64,000 bases of DNA from contig CM060909.1 in assembly GCA_030737875.1 (NCBI GenBank), positions 25,937,659 to 26,001,658 of the forward strand, written 5' to 3'. The position numbers and the translations under genes were made by a program. The stretch is from Allium sativum (taxonomy: Eukaryota > Streptophyta > Magnoliopsida > Asparagales > Amaryllidaceae). Within the stretch, counting starts at the first letter, position 1; each line of letters begins with the position of its first letter. Below, in pieces: positions 25,652 to 37,991 of this stretch. Under the pieces are notes generated by a model, which was not told the origin of the DNA, searched no databases, and was given only the letters and a program-made list of their open reading frames with translations.

Positions 25652-26006
25652 GCCCCTCGTCCATAAACCATGGACGATATTTATTGGTTGTGATTGGTGT
25701 GAAAATTGATTGATAGCGAATGGTTGATTGAAATTGTTTGTGGTTGAAAAATACCCATTTGTGGTTGAGAAATATTTGGTCTGGATTAGTTTGTGGAAAT
25801 GAAAAAAATATACATGCCACCTGCGTGCGAACTAGATGCATGATTCCCCATTGTCAAAAGCTGCGAGGCTTTAAGGTAGAGCGAGGAGCCGTACTAGGGA
25901 CGGTCCCGGTTTTAACTACCCTGCCGTTATGTTGCCGAAATTTTGAATAATATCATGTGTTAGAATTATTTTCCTGTGTTGAAATTATATTCACCTGTTG
26001 AATGGA

Positions 26007-26560
26007 AAACCTTCATGTGTTGAATAGAAATTCATTCGTTGAATAGAAATTCATGTGTTGAATGGTATTCGTGTTTTTAAATATAAAAATCACCTTTTTA
26101 TCTATTTATATAAACTATAGAAAACCATCATGTGTTGAATTGAAATTCATTCGTTGAATAGAATTCATGTGTTGAATGGTATTTGTGTTTTTAAATATAA
26201 AAATCACCTTTTTATCTATTTATATAAACTATAGAAAACCTTCATGTGTTGAATTGAAATTCATTCGTTGAATAGAATTCATGTGTTGAATGGTATTCGT
26301 GTTTTTAAATATAAAAAATCACCTTTTTATCTATATATATAAACTATAGAAAACCTTCATGTGTTGAATTGAAATTCATTCGTTGGATAGAAATTCATGT
26401 GTTGAATAGTATTCATGTTTTAAATGTAAAAATCACATTTTTATCTATATATATAAACTATAGAAAACCTTCATGTGTTGAATCGAAATTCATTCGTTGA
26501 ATTGAAATTCATGTGTTGAATGGTATTCATATTTTGAAATAAATTGTTTTATAATAAAAA
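26007..26560 (+). repeat. Tandem array of about 114-bp units in 5' LTR of B
   Basis: Unit starts with CTTCATGTGTTGAATTGAAA recur at about 26011, 26126, 26239, 26353 and 26468, giving five copies with a period of 114-115 bp. Each holds TATAAACTATAGAAAAC at its end. Confidence 0.85.
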
Positions 26561-26997
26561 TCCTATTTTTATCACCTATATTAACTATATAAAATAGTCG
26601 AGTTTTGAAATAAATTGTTTTACATTAAAAATCACATTTTTATTATATACATGAATTGTTAAAAATAGTGAAGTGTTGAAATAGAAAACAGTTAGATAAA
26701 AATATCATTTTTATCAAATGTATGAAATTCATATAGTTTTGAAATCGAAGAATCGATATATATATATATATAAATAGAATTGAAATATATCGAAAAACGG
26801 AGCTGCAGTTCGTATTTTGAAACCGTGATTTCAAACGATTAGTGCGGGAGATCCGACCATCGGATTTTCCCGAAACCGCAACCAATGGGTTCGCTTTGGA
26901 AATATCTTTCCAACAACACCAACTTTGTAAAAATCCAATGTTTGGATTGTCTGGAATGTTTAATTCAAATCTGAAGAAAAAAAGCGCCAGAATCGAT

Positions 26998-27023
26998 TAT
27001 ATATATATATATATATATATATA
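26998..27023. repeat. (TA)n microsatellite in 5' LTR of B
   Basis: TA run between two GATCCGACC-containing segments. The 3' LTR has only a short AT stretch here (33585-33602). Confidence 0.85.
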
Positions 27024-27551
27024 ATTATATTTAATCAAATAACGACGCTGCAGTTCGTATTTTGAAATCGAAACTTCAAACGATTATACCGGGAGATCCG
27101 ACCGTCGGATTTTCCCGAAAATGGAACCATTGGATTCGTTTTGAAAAGATCTTTCTAATAATGTAAATTTTATGAAGATTCAACGGTTAGATTTTCAGAT
27201 ATGTGTAAATCAAATCTGAAGAAAAACAGCGTCACGGCCGCGTTATGGCCCGAAGCGTCGTTTTGAATAAATTGGCTATTTTAAAATAAATAAAAATAGC
27301 GATAAATCATTATAAAATATTATAAACGATATGGATGTGAAATTTAGAAACTAACTGAAGGTTAGCTAAGTCGAATGGTTTCTTGGGTATTGATCTGAAG
27401 TTGGTTTCGGCCTTCGGGGTTAATATTTGGGAAATCGTTCTCTTACTGATTGACGTTTAGTGACTAATGAATTGAAATGATGCGTAGTAGTGTTTGTGTA
27501 GCACTTGTTTATTATATACGCGAGTTGCTCAGAAAGACCGGGTTTATCCTA

Positions 27552-27788
27552 TTATGAATAACTGAATCGGCGATAAGAAATTGAAGATGAAGACGGTGGT
27601 CGAAGACCGGAGATCTTCACCTCGTTTGGATGGTAACCGGGGTCCTGATTGGGAGGCATCCCGAAATATGGATAATGAGTGGTGATCTTCCAGACATACG
27701 TGGTGATCGATGGGTTTGCGAGGTATATAGTGCCTCCGGTTTCGTTCAGACCCAGAACGGACTTGCAAATGGACAGTGTGTCTGACAT
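27552..27788 (-). other. Antisense reading frame in 5' LTR of B (LNETEG frame)
   Basis: A 78-codon frame on the strand opposite to B begins MSDTLSICKSVLGLNETGG. Its core matches the antisense frames in element C and a broken one in element A. No known domain is recognised. The rest is polar and Pro/Ser-rich. No promoter is identified on this strand. Confidence 0.35.
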
Positions 27789-28338
27789 TGGGATTCATTC
27801 TGTGCGATTGATAACCATCAGTTGCGTGGTGTGAATTGCCTGTGTGGCATGCTAAGATGCAGTGATCAGGGCTTCTGTTGAAAAGCAAAGTCTTATGGTG
27901 ATGATCAAAGCCCCGCCTGTGTGGCGTAGCTTTGTGTATAATGTGAAATCGCGAGCCACACATCCCGGTATGAACCAGAAACGGGAGAGGACCTCAGGGG
28001 GGACATGCGTTTCTTCCTAGCTAGAAGTGGCGTCAGTGGTTTTACATGCCCTGACGAGTTTGACTTATGTGGTTGTTGCTGTTGCGAGGCGCCTCGGTTA
28101 TATCGGTCGATCCGGGACCGATGGAGTCATTCGTTGGCTCATTTACGCCCCAAAGGGCGGGGAAACGTAGTGTTCAGGCATAATAATCCACATCGGTGGA
28201 CCGGCCCTGGCGATCCAAAGGGTTGATGCATTCTGATCCTGAGGCTCGGGCTAGGCAGTCTCGAATTCGGTAAGGACTATCTTTTGCCTTGGTTCATGAC
28301 GGAAATCTAATTTCCAAATACGTGACTGTGCGGTTTTG

Positions 28339-28342
<4 letters not shown>

Positions 28343-28379
<37 letters not shown>
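28343..28379. repeat. (TA)n microsatellite in 5' LTR of B
   Basis: TA run. The same site in the 3' LTR (34930-34988) is longer and starts with GT units. Confidence 0.9.
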
Positions 28380-28382
<3 letters not shown>

Positions 28383-29115
28383 GACATGATATATGGTACC
28401 CATGCCGCCTATGATTGATAGTTATGATTCAAAATTGTTTTTGAAACATGTAAACACTAGTAATAGTATCAGATGCTTTTGTTTTATTCGTATCAAGCAT
28501 ATTTTGGCCATTATAAGGTAAAACTCTATCCTCCGGTTTGCGTTGCATTGTGTGATGGGAACTGAGTCTTATAATGGCTTCATTTTTATAAAAAGCATTG
28601 CGATGTTTAAAAGAATTATTTGTTTTAAAGAACTGGCAATCCAATGGAGTAAACCCGTTCCACGAAAGTGGTGTGGTCCTGTGATTAGCCATATTTCAAA
28701 TGTGTTGAGTAGATTTCTCATACCAGTCCCATGACTGACTCGTAGTTTGTTTCACTTTCAAACTCGGGTGACCCTTTTTCTACACGGGCAGCCTTGTATT
28801 CAGGTTTTAGCTGGCTTTCTCTGGATAGCTGGAGCTGAGGATGGATTCTATTATTTATCTCTTTTTATGCTATTCATCTCCTATTGTACCTATTATGTTT
28901 GTTTTCCGCTGTAGACATTTATGTATAGCTGAACTGTATTTGTACTAAGTATGATCCTGTATGCTGTGTAACTCTGATGATTACGTTTATCCAGTATATT
29001 ATTTGTACATTATCTGGTGTTTTTATTTAATTCTGTTCTGTTGTTATCTGTTTATGTGTTATATTCCAAGGATTACCCTTGCCACCGTCAGTACGGGGTT
29101 TGGGGTCGTCTCATT

Positions 29116-29127
29116 TGGTATAAGAGC
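29116..29127 (+). other. Primer-binding site of element B
   Basis: TGGTATAAGAGC just after the LTR end CTCA. One mismatch to the tRNA-Met-type site. Confidence 0.75.
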
Positions 29128-30400
29128 TTTGGTTAAGTTTAGCTCTGGAATATAACATATTAACGAACTCGTCAGAGATAGAACCAGTAGTGTTCTAGGA
29201 CAAGTAACTCAGTACATATAGGATCAGCAATATCCTAGTAAGAGTACAGCAGAATCAGAACGAGTCGAGAGTTATATGTTTATAAATAACGTATTTGTGA
29301 TTATATATATAGTATGGTTTTAGAAATATAATTTTTTTTGAATATACAAAAGATATATATTTGAAAGGTTGAAAAGTTAAAAACAAATTGTTTGTTGTTT
29401 GCTTTGTGTGATAGTACATTTGATTAATTAAATTATTAAAACAATAGTTAATTTAATCAATAATAGAATGAATGGTAGAATTTATTCGATTAAATCACAC
29501 ATTGAACTGATTAGAAAATAGATAGAAATATATACATGTGCATTATATATGTTTGAGCAGGTAATTGGATAGATGTTGAGTAAAGAATTATTTGCGTGCC
29601 CGACAAATAGGTAAACCATAATGAGTTGGATGCGAAATATTATTATATCAACTCCTGTGAATGCCATTGGATGCGGAGTGCTGGTTGTTCTGTGTGAAAT
29701 AATAAACATCGCCATAGGATAGTAACAATTAATTTTGAACTACACTGCATGGCATACTTCTGAAGATAGGCATACTTCATCATATACCACATAAGCATTT
29801 GGAGCTTCTGTGATGAGGTGGAAGATTTACCATACGAGCGAGAGGCTTGTATGGTGATGACTATATTTTACAGGTTGAACTGATGACTGATATGGACTAT
29901 TTAAATTGTAACGATAAATTGCCAGATTAATATAAAAAACCCCACACGGGTCTGGAGTTGACAATAATCACGTCTCTCTAGTCATTAGATACGGTACATG
30001 GATTATTTATTTCCCACACGTGACGAGGTGACGAGGATTTATCCTCTGGAGCAATTAAAATACACACTCCCTCAGGCTTTGACAGGGTGACGAGAATTTA
30101 TTCTCTGGAGTTATTATCTATACACGCTCCCCTGTAAACACCAGAATATATCACTATAAATATGTGTATGCTTATTAGGATTTATTGGGTACCTAAAACG
30201 GCCCAATAAATTTCCAAACCTCTCCCCGTTCAAAGGAGGTTATGGCGAAATTTTTTGAAAATTCCGGGTGTTAGCCAAATTTTTGAAGAATTTGAAAATT
30301 CTCAGAAACTGAAAAGTTGGAGAATGGAAGCCAGATCGAACGTAGAGTTGATTAATCAAACCACTTTCGACTTTGTTCCTTTTCGGGGACGAAAAGTTTT
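29128..30400 (+). other. Internal region of element B (non-coding)
   Basis: No gag or pol domain. It begins with a short segment also seen after the primer sites of A and H (AACTCGTCAGAGATAGAACC; A and H have AACTCATTAGAGATAGGG) and ends with sequence resembling the end of a gypsy polyprotein (TTCGGGGACGAAAAGTTTTA). Two short direct repeats (GGTGACGAGRATTTATYCTC) occur near 30022 and 30086. Confidence 0.6.
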
Positions 30401-30412
30401 AAGTGGGGGAGA
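30401..30412 (+). other. Polypurine tract of element B
   Basis: AAGTGGGGGAGA immediately before the 3' LTR. Confidence 0.8.
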
Positions 30413-32077
30413 TTGTAACGACCCGGAAAATCTGAACCAATTTAAATTTTTTAAATTGGCTAAAATAGTGGATTTTAAATATTTTAAACAAATATTTTAA
30501 ATAATAACGATGAAAAGTAAGTTTGAATCGACATTTGAAAACGAATAGAATTAATTCTAATTATAAACAAGGCCTGAAATGGCGCGGTAGTTTCAAAATT
30601 TGAATTCAAACTTTGACTGACTGTACCGGGTGCAAAACAAAACGGATTTGAGTGAAACCAAAAATATTTAAATCTGTTAGTGAATACCTTTCTAACGAAT
30701 CTGAAAAATAAAAGTTTCATAGCGGGAAGCAAAAGTTATGGCCAAATGAATTTTCAGAAAAGTCGCTATGGAATTTATATAGCCCGTGAAATTGGCCATT
30801 TTGCAAACGACCTCGGAATTCGACGAAACCACTTTTGTTGGATCCGGGATGTGAAGTTATTACTAGGTTTCAAATTTCATAATTTTTGAAGCTAATATAT
30901 GAGTGTGGCAAAGGAAAATGTGTTTTGGTCGATTTCTATTAAATTGGATCGACCAGAAATGGGCCGTTTTTCAAACGGTCTCAGAATTCGATGAAATTAG
31001 TTTTGTTGGGACCGTATTGTCAAAACATAGCCAGGTTTATTTTTTTGGAATTTTTCGAATCAGTTTGTGGCCTTGGCAAATTGAAATGTACGTTTAAATT
31101 AAATATATACTGATTTATATTTTAATTTAAAGAAAAACTGATTCAAACAGTCGAATGGGCCTACGAAACATATCCCATTGTGTTCGGAATGTGGGTATTT
31201 AGCTAGGGGCGACAGTCGTTGGGTTTGATTTGGTGTTAGTATGAACGAACAAATATTTTTAAATCAAAAGAAAATAAAATAAATCTTCTATAAAGATGGG
31301 GCCCAAAACCCTAGCCCTCTTCACGATCGTTTCTAGCCGCCGCTTACCCATTTGAAGGCGGAAAATGCTCGTTTTTTTATCACCAAATCTCGATTAAAAT
31401 ACCGCGAATTACAATCCTGTTCTTTAGGTAAATATGTGGAGATTTCTTCAGGCTTCACATCTATACCCGTTTGGTAAATTTTCGTGAGGCGTGGAGCTCG
31501 GATTTCGAGCCCGAACGCGCGTCGTTCGAGGCCAAATTCCGGTCAGGTGGGGCGATCGAGTTGGGGGCGGTTGGTCGGGGGTAGCGCGGTTCTTGATGGC
31601 GGAGGTCGGGGGACCCTATGATCGGAGTCACGATCGACGATGGAAGCGCTAGGAGGAGAGAGAGGGTGTGAGCACTGGTTCGATGGTTTACTGAAGGGGA
31701 CAGGAGGAATTAAGGGAAAGGTAGCGTTTGTTTAGCGTTATTAATTTAATTAATTACGCTATTTAGTTATCCAACATAAATAATGTCGTAACTTCTTCAT
31801 ACGAGGTTCAAATCGCATGAAACTGGATCCGTTGTGATCATGGGAATGAGAGCTTCACAACAAAACTGATCGAGACAAAAACAAAGCACGTTGGAATTTC
31901 AGACAATTTCGAATCTGAAAAGAAATTCAGAAATTCTGAAAAACCCAGTCAATGTGAGAAATTCTCTCACTATAATTTTCTTGTACAGCTATTTATATTA
32001 TAACTGCATATCTGAACTGTTCACATACGTCCACAGACCATGGACGATTTATTTGATTGTGTTGTGACTGTGAATTG

Positions 32078-32101
32078 TATATATATATATATATATATAT
32101 A
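32078..32101. repeat. (TA)n microsatellite in 3' LTR of B
   Basis: TA run. The 5' LTR has only TATATATATACG here (25419-25430). Confidence 0.85.
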
Positions 32102-32710
32102 CACAAAATGTGAAAAGTGAGATTTCTAATTTATAAACGATATGGAAAACGACGATGTATAAATTATATAGTCGATGTATGAGTTATATAACCGTTGTAA
32201 ACCTATTGTATAAGTGTTGTATAAGTTGTACGTTCGATGTATAAGTTATATATGCGTTGTAAAAATTATATATGTGTTGAAATAGAAGTGAAATGCTATA
32301 TATATATATGTATATATATAAACACACCCCTCGTCCACAAACCATGGACGATATTTATTGGTTGTGATTGGTGTGAAAATTGATTGATAGCGAATTGTTG
32401 ATTGAAATGGTTTGTGGTTGGAATTGATTGATTGTGGTTGAAAAATACCCGTTTGTGGTTGAGAAATATTTGGCCGAAACCACATAGGATTAGTTTGTGG
32501 AAATGAAAAAAATATACATGCCGCCTGTGTGCGAACTAGATGCATGATTCCCCATTGTCAAAAGCTGCGAGGCTTTAAGGTAGAGCGAGGAGCCGTACTA
32601 GGGATGGTCCCGGTTTTAACTACCCTGTCGTTATGCTGCCGAAATTTTGAATAATATTCATGTGTTAGAATTATTTTCCTGTGTTGAAATTATATTCGTC
32701 TGTTGAATGG

Positions 32711-33120
32711 AAAACCTTCATGTGTTGAATAGAAATACATTTGTTAAATAGAAATTCATGTGTTGAATGGTATTCGTGTTTTTAAATATAAAAATCACCT
32801 TTTTGTCTATTTATATAAACTATAGAAAACCTTCATGTGTTGAATTGAAATTCATTCGTTGAATAGAATTCATGTGTTGAATGGTATTCGTGTTTTTAAA
32901 TATAAAAATCACCTTTTTATCTATTTATATAAACTATAGAAAACCTTCATGTGTTGAAATGAAATTCATTCGTTGGATAGAAATTCATGTGTTGAATAGT
33001 ATTCGTGTTTTAAATATAAAAATCTCATTTTTATCTATATATATAAACTATAGAAAATCTTCATGTGTTGAATCGAAATTCTTTCGTTGAATTGAAATTC
33101 ATGTGTTGAATGGTATTCAT
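32711..33120 (+). repeat. Tandem array of about 114-bp units in 3' LTR of B
   Basis: Unit starts at about 32715, 32830, 32944 and 33058. One unit fewer than the 5' LTR. Confidence 0.85.
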
Positions 33121-34131
33121 ATTTTGAAATAAATTGTTTTATAATAAAAATCATATTTTTATCACCTATATTAACTATATAAAATAGTCGAGTTTTGAAA
33201 TAAATTGTTTTACATTAAAAATCACATTTTTATTATATACAGGAATTATTTAAAATAGTGAAGTGTTGAAATAGAAAATAGTTAGATAAAAATATCATTT
33301 TTATCAAATGTATGAAATTCATATAGTTTTCAAATCGAAGAATCGATATATATATAAATAGAATTGAAATATATCAAAAAACGAAGCTGCAGTTCGTATT
33401 TTGAAACCGTGATTTCAAACGATTAGTGCGGGAGATCCGACCATCGGATTTTCCCGAAACCGCAACCGTTGGGTTCGCTTTGGAAATATCTTTCCAATGG
33501 CACCAACTTTGTAAAAATCCAACGGTTGGATTGTCTGGAATGTTTAATTCAAATCTGAAGAAAAACGGTGCCAGAATCAATTATATTTTTATATATATAA
33601 ATATAATTATATTTAATCGAATAACGACGCTGCAGTTCGTATTTTGAAATCGAAACTTCAAACGATTATATCGGGAGATCCGACCGTCGGATTTTCCCGA
33701 AACTGGAACCGTTGGATTCGTTTTGAAAAGATCTTTCTATGGATGTAAATTTTGAAGATCCAACGGTTAGATTTTCAGATATGTGTAAATCAAATTTAAA
33801 GAAAAACAGCGCCATGGCCGCGTTATGGCCCGAAGCGTCGTTTTGAATAAATTGGCTATTTTAAAATAAATAAAAATAGCGATAAATCGTTATAAAATAT
33901 TATAAACGATATGGATGTGAAATTTAGAAACCAACTGAAGGTTGGCTAAGTCGAATGGTTTCTTGGGTATTGATCTGATGTTGGTTTCGGCCTTCGGGGT
34001 TAATATTTGGGAAATCGTCCTCTTACTGATTGACGGTTAGTGACTAATGAATTGAAATGATGCGTAGTAGTGTTTGTGTAGCACTTGTTTATTATATACG
34101 CGAGTTGCTCAGAAAGACCGGGTTTATCCCA

Positions 34132-34368
34132 TTCTGAATAACTGAATCGGCGATAAGAAATCGAAGATGAAGACGGTGGTCGAAGACCGGAGATCTTCAC
34201 CTCGTTTGGATGGTAACCAGGGTCCTGATTGGGAGGCATCCCGAAATATGGATAATGAGTGGTGATCGTCCAGACGTACGTGGTGATCGATGGGTTTGCG
34301 AGGTATATAGTGCCTCCGGTTTCGTTCAGACCCAGAACGGACTTGCAAATGGACAGTGTGTCTGACAT
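34132..34368 (-). other. Antisense reading frame in 3' LTR of B (LNETEG frame)
   Basis: Same frame as 27552-27788, begins MSDTLSICKSVLGLNETGG. In this copy the stop is changed, so the frame runs on to 34000. Confidence 0.35.
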
Positions 34369-34921
34369 TGGGATTCATTCTGTGCGATTGATAACCATCA
34401 GTTGTGTGGTGTGAATTGCCTGTGTGGCATGCTAAGATGCAGTGATCAGGGCTTCTGTTGAAAAGCAAAGTCTTGTGGTGATGATCAAAGCTCCGCCTGT
34501 GTGGCGTAGCTTTGTGTATAACGTGAAATCGAGAGCCTCACACTCCGATATGAACCAGAAACGGGAGAGGACCTCAGGGGGGACATGCGTTTCTTCCTAG
34601 CTAGAAGTGGTGTCAGTGGTTTTACATGCCCTGACGAGTTTGACTTATGTGGTTGTTGTTGTTGCAAGGCGGCTCGGTTATATCGGTCAATCCGGGACCG
34701 ATGGAGTCATTCGTTGGCTCATTTACGCCCCCAAAGGGCGGGGAAACATAGTGTTCAGGCATAATAATTCACATCGGTGGACCGACCCTGACGATCCAAA
34801 GGGTTGATGCATTCTGATCCTGAGGCTCGGGCTATGCAGAATCGAATTTGGTACGGACTATCTTTTGCCTTGGTTCATGACGAAAATCCAATTTCCAAAT
34901 ACGTGACTGTGCGGTTTTGAT

Positions 34922-34929
<8 letters not shown>

Positions 34930-34988
<59 letters not shown>
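34930..34988. repeat. (TA)n microsatellite in 3' LTR of B
   Basis: About 29 TA units, the longest such run in the window. Confidence 0.95.
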
Positions 34989-34991
<3 letters not shown>

Positions 34992-35722
34992 GACATGATA
35001 TATGGTACCCATGCCGCCTATGATTGATGGTTATGATTCGAAATTGTTTTTGAAACATGTAAACACTAGTAATAGTATCAGATGCTTTTGTTTTATTCGT
35101 ATCAAGCATATTTTGGCCATTATAAGGTAAAACTCTATCCTCCGGTTTGCATTGCATTGTGTGATGGGAACTAAGTCTTATAATGGCTTCATTTTTATAA
35201 AAAGCATTGCGATGTTTAAAAGAATTATTTGTTTTAAAGCACTGGCAATCCAATGGAGTAAACCCGTTCCACAAAAGTGGCATGGTCCTGTGATTAGCCA
35301 TATTTCAAATGTGTTGAGTAGATTTCTCATACCAGTCCCATGACTGACTCGTAGTTTGTTTCACCTTCAAACTCGGGTGCCCCTTTTTCTACATGGACAG
35401 CCTTGTATTCAGGTTTTAGCTGGCTTTCTCTGGATCGCTGGAGCTGAGGATGGATTCTATTATTTATCTCTTTTTATGCTGTTCAGCTCCTATTGCACCT
35501 ATTATGTTTGTTTTCCGCTGTAGACATTTATGTATAGCTGAACTATATTTGTACTAAGTATGATCCTGTATACTGTGTAACTCTGATGATTACGTTTATC
35601 CAGTATATTATTTGTACATTATCTGGTGTATTTATTTAATTCTGTTCTGATGTTATCTGTTTATGTGTTATATTCCAAGGATTACCCTTGCCACCGTCAG
35701 TACGGGGCTTGGGGTCGTCTCT

Positions 35723-36800
35723 AAGCCAAGGTAGGAGTGAGCAAAGAGCTATCGATACCCATATGCTTGGTATTGGTACCCACACCGAACATTCAGGGTG
35801 AAAGCATGAAGCTAAAACCAGATTCATCAAAGGAGATAAAGGGATAAGACAAGTAAAACAGGGCAAGGAGAAGCTACTGGTATCCGCAGTCTCGGTACCG
35901 ATACCAATGGGCAAGACCTACACTTACTAGAACAAGCATCAAAGGTAGAACTGAATGGCAAAAGATGATAGTGATTGGAGGTAAATCCAAACACATAAAG
36001 AAACGAAAGCATCTCAACCAACACCGAACTGCATTCGACACCTACACCGAGGTTATCACATTTCGACGTCGAAAGCTAAAAGCGAGGGAAAGGAGATAAT
36101 CCAACCGGTACCCAAGCACATGCAAAGCTTCGACCCCAAAACCAAGAAGTGCGGAAGCACACCAAAACTAATGATCCATAAGTTGAAAGCCACCTAGGCA
36201 AGCCGATATCAAGAGGTTATAGCGCAACTGGGCTTTCTACCTGAACATCACCAAAGGAGGCCCATTTTTCCTATAAATAAGACCCCAGGGGTCACATTTT
36301 AGGGGATGACTTCTTCATTACCTTGTTCTCAATTCTAAAGAGCTAACCCTGATGTTTAAATCAATTTGGGGATTTCCTATGTAACCTCCTCCATGAATAA
36401 AATCATCAAAGCCCTTAAAGTGGACGTAGGTTCAATCCGAACTGAACCACTATAAATCATTGTGTTCTTATTATTCCGCATATTATATTGTACTTTACTA
36501 TGCTTCTGAATGTGTTCTACCATGCTTCTGAAAGACCAAAATAACCCTTCCTACACCGTTTAGCTTTCCACTTGCGTCGAGCTTACGAAACCTTTTTCCC
36601 AAGGTAACTGTTGGTCCTTAAGTCTTATAAGCGTGAAACTCACCTGTTGGAAGGAAGAGTAACTAATCTTCAGGCTTAAGTCCTTGATATCTAGGAAACA
36701 GTGAACTAACTCAGGCTTGTAGGAACTAAATAATCCCTATGTTCCCTTAGGTCCACCTACATACCCCCATTTCCAGTGTTAATGAAAAATATCGTTAACA
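35723..36800 (+). repeat. First LTR of element D, right part
   Basis: Aligns with 55780-56854 and ends ATCGTTAACA. It carries an intact TATAAATA at 36272-36279 and a polyadenylation signal AATAAA at 36396-36401 within CCATGAATAAAATCATC, so U3 makes up most of this LTR. Confidence 0.85.
36272..36279 (+). promoter_or_regulatory. TATA box in first LTR of D
   Basis: TATAAATA. The second LTR has TATGAATA at 56321-56328, one base changed. Confidence 0.6.
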
Positions 36801-36804
36801 TTTT

Positions 36805-36822
36805 TGGCGCTAGAAGGAGGGC
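36805..36822 (+). other. Primer-binding site of element D
   Basis: TGGCGCTAGAAGGAGGGC, four bases after the LTR end. The TGG start fits pairing with a tRNA CCA end. Which tRNA cannot be settled from here, but it is clearly not the tRNA-Met type used by A, B, C and H. Confidence 0.6.
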
Positions 36823-37121
36823 TTGAACTACCGATCCTTTGTATAACCTACTACATCCCTAGTTGTTACGTCCTGGATTGGACTAAGCTTTGATGAAGCA
36901 AGATTATGGATAAAGAGTCTCAACAAGGGTCTCCTAAAACCTTGAGTTACTACTTCAAACATCATCAATCCAAGCTATTTGAAGAATAGTATAACTTTAA
37001 TTTCTGACATTATTTCTTATACTTCCGCCCTTGTGGTTTTCTCCTACCTCCATCCTTATCATAAACCTTCTGTCCTTATTTCTCATTTCATCATAGTAGG
37101 TGCTCCCAAAATCAACTAAAG

Positions 37122-37991
37122 ATGGTTAGACAGAGAGAGGATTGTGAGCAAGACTCCAACACATTGCCTATTCCAGAAAACACTGACTCAGCAAAACTAG
37201 AAACCGAAGGACCTTTAACCTTAACGAAAAGAAGATATAATGAGTTGGAAATACTACACTGGGCTATGCAGATTGATGCAACTAGAGAATTCATCAAAGA
37301 AGACTTAGTCCGAAGGTCCCTTGAAGTGGAACCTTATGAAGTTGAATAAAAAATAATGGCACCTCGAGAGCTTTATAGCCCAATTTATTCTTCATCAAAT
37401 CTACAAAGCAGTCCAGTTTCTAGGAGAAACAACCAAACATTAAAAGAGGTGGTCAGTTCAGAAGAAAATGAAAGCCTACATTGATATAAGACAGGAAGTT
37501 GCAAGGACCCCTTCTTCGGAGAGATAATGATGGTAAAGGTTCCATCTGAAATAAAAGAGAACAAACTCGTATATGATGGGACTACAGACCTTGAAGAACA
37601 CCTTTCCATTTTTAAGAATTACATGGATACATATAACGCTACGAAGCCCTTCGATGCAAGGTCTTCTTGACAATTCTTCATGGAAGAGCTCTTAAATGGC
37701 GCAAGCATTATCATGGCCCAGTCATTACAACTTGGAAGCAATTGTCCACCGCATTTAACACACAATTCCATATGCAAAAAGACTCGGCAATTAGCATTTA
37801 TGATTTAGCTAGAATGAAACAAAGACCAGAGGAGTCACTAAACCGCTATTTAAAGTGGTTTTACAATATAAGTCGCTCAAAGTTAAAGGGGCAACAACTA
37901 GAGAGTAGATAAGAGCTTTGCAATTAGGATTGCTTGTGTCATCCCCCTTTTGGAAGGAGCTTATCTTAAATGAATGTGAAAGCTTGAATGA
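37122..37991 (+). pseudogene. Retrotransposon gag (Ty3/gypsy), first part, broken
   Basis: A frame from the ATG at 37122 reaches about 37664 with two stops (TAA near 37347, TGA near 37483). It shows the start of a retrotransposon gag domain (YDGTTDLEEHLSIFKNYMD). A one-base deletion near 37664 moves coding to another frame (GRALKWRKHYHGPVITTWKQ, then RMKQRPEESLNRYLKWF), which matches the A-W-x-L...TW..L...F...QxxxESLxxY pattern of the family. Another shift and a TAG follow near 37885-37910. Element C then interrupts the reading frame at 37991; it resumes at 51731. Gag forms the virus-like particle that packages element RNA. Confidence 0.75.

Larger units (their letters stand above)
23773..29113 (+). 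repeat. 5' LTR of element B
   Basis: The promoter lies about 860 bp in, so roughly 4.5 kb of the LTR is downstream of it. Contents in order: U3 with the shared module (24296-24334); a 5'-UTR-like segment with AAACCCTAGCCC; a TA run (25609-25650); a tandem array of about 114-bp units (26007-26560); two copies of a segment containing GATCCGACCRTCGGATTTTC (26850 and 27091); the antisense frame (27552-27788); a TA run (28343-28379). Confidence 0.9.
23773..35722 (+). mobile_element. Element B: giant-LTR, non-autonomous Ty3/gypsy-like element
   Basis: The 5' LTR is 23773-29113 (5341 bp; first bases TATAACGACCC, a mutated TG), the internal region 29114-30413 (1300 bp) and the 3' LTR 30414-35722 (5309 bp). 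Sample 60-base blocks of the two LTRs differ at 0-3 positions, so it is younger than A. Primer site TGGTATAAGAGC at 29116 (one mismatch to the tRNA-Met type); polypurine tract AAGTGGGGGAGA at 30401. No gag or pol is seen. The last internal frame (about 30330-30412) still resembles a gypsy polyprotein end. The flanks GGAAT and AAGCC do not match. Confidence 0.85.
30414..35722 (+). repeat. 3' LTR of element B
   Basis: Near-identical copy of 23773-29113. It keeps TGTAACGACCC at its start and a second U3 module (30803-30845) that the 5' copy has lost. It has four instead of five 114-bp units (32711-33120) and a longer TA run at 34930-34988. The last bases read CGTCTCT rather than CGTCTCA. Confidence 0.9.
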
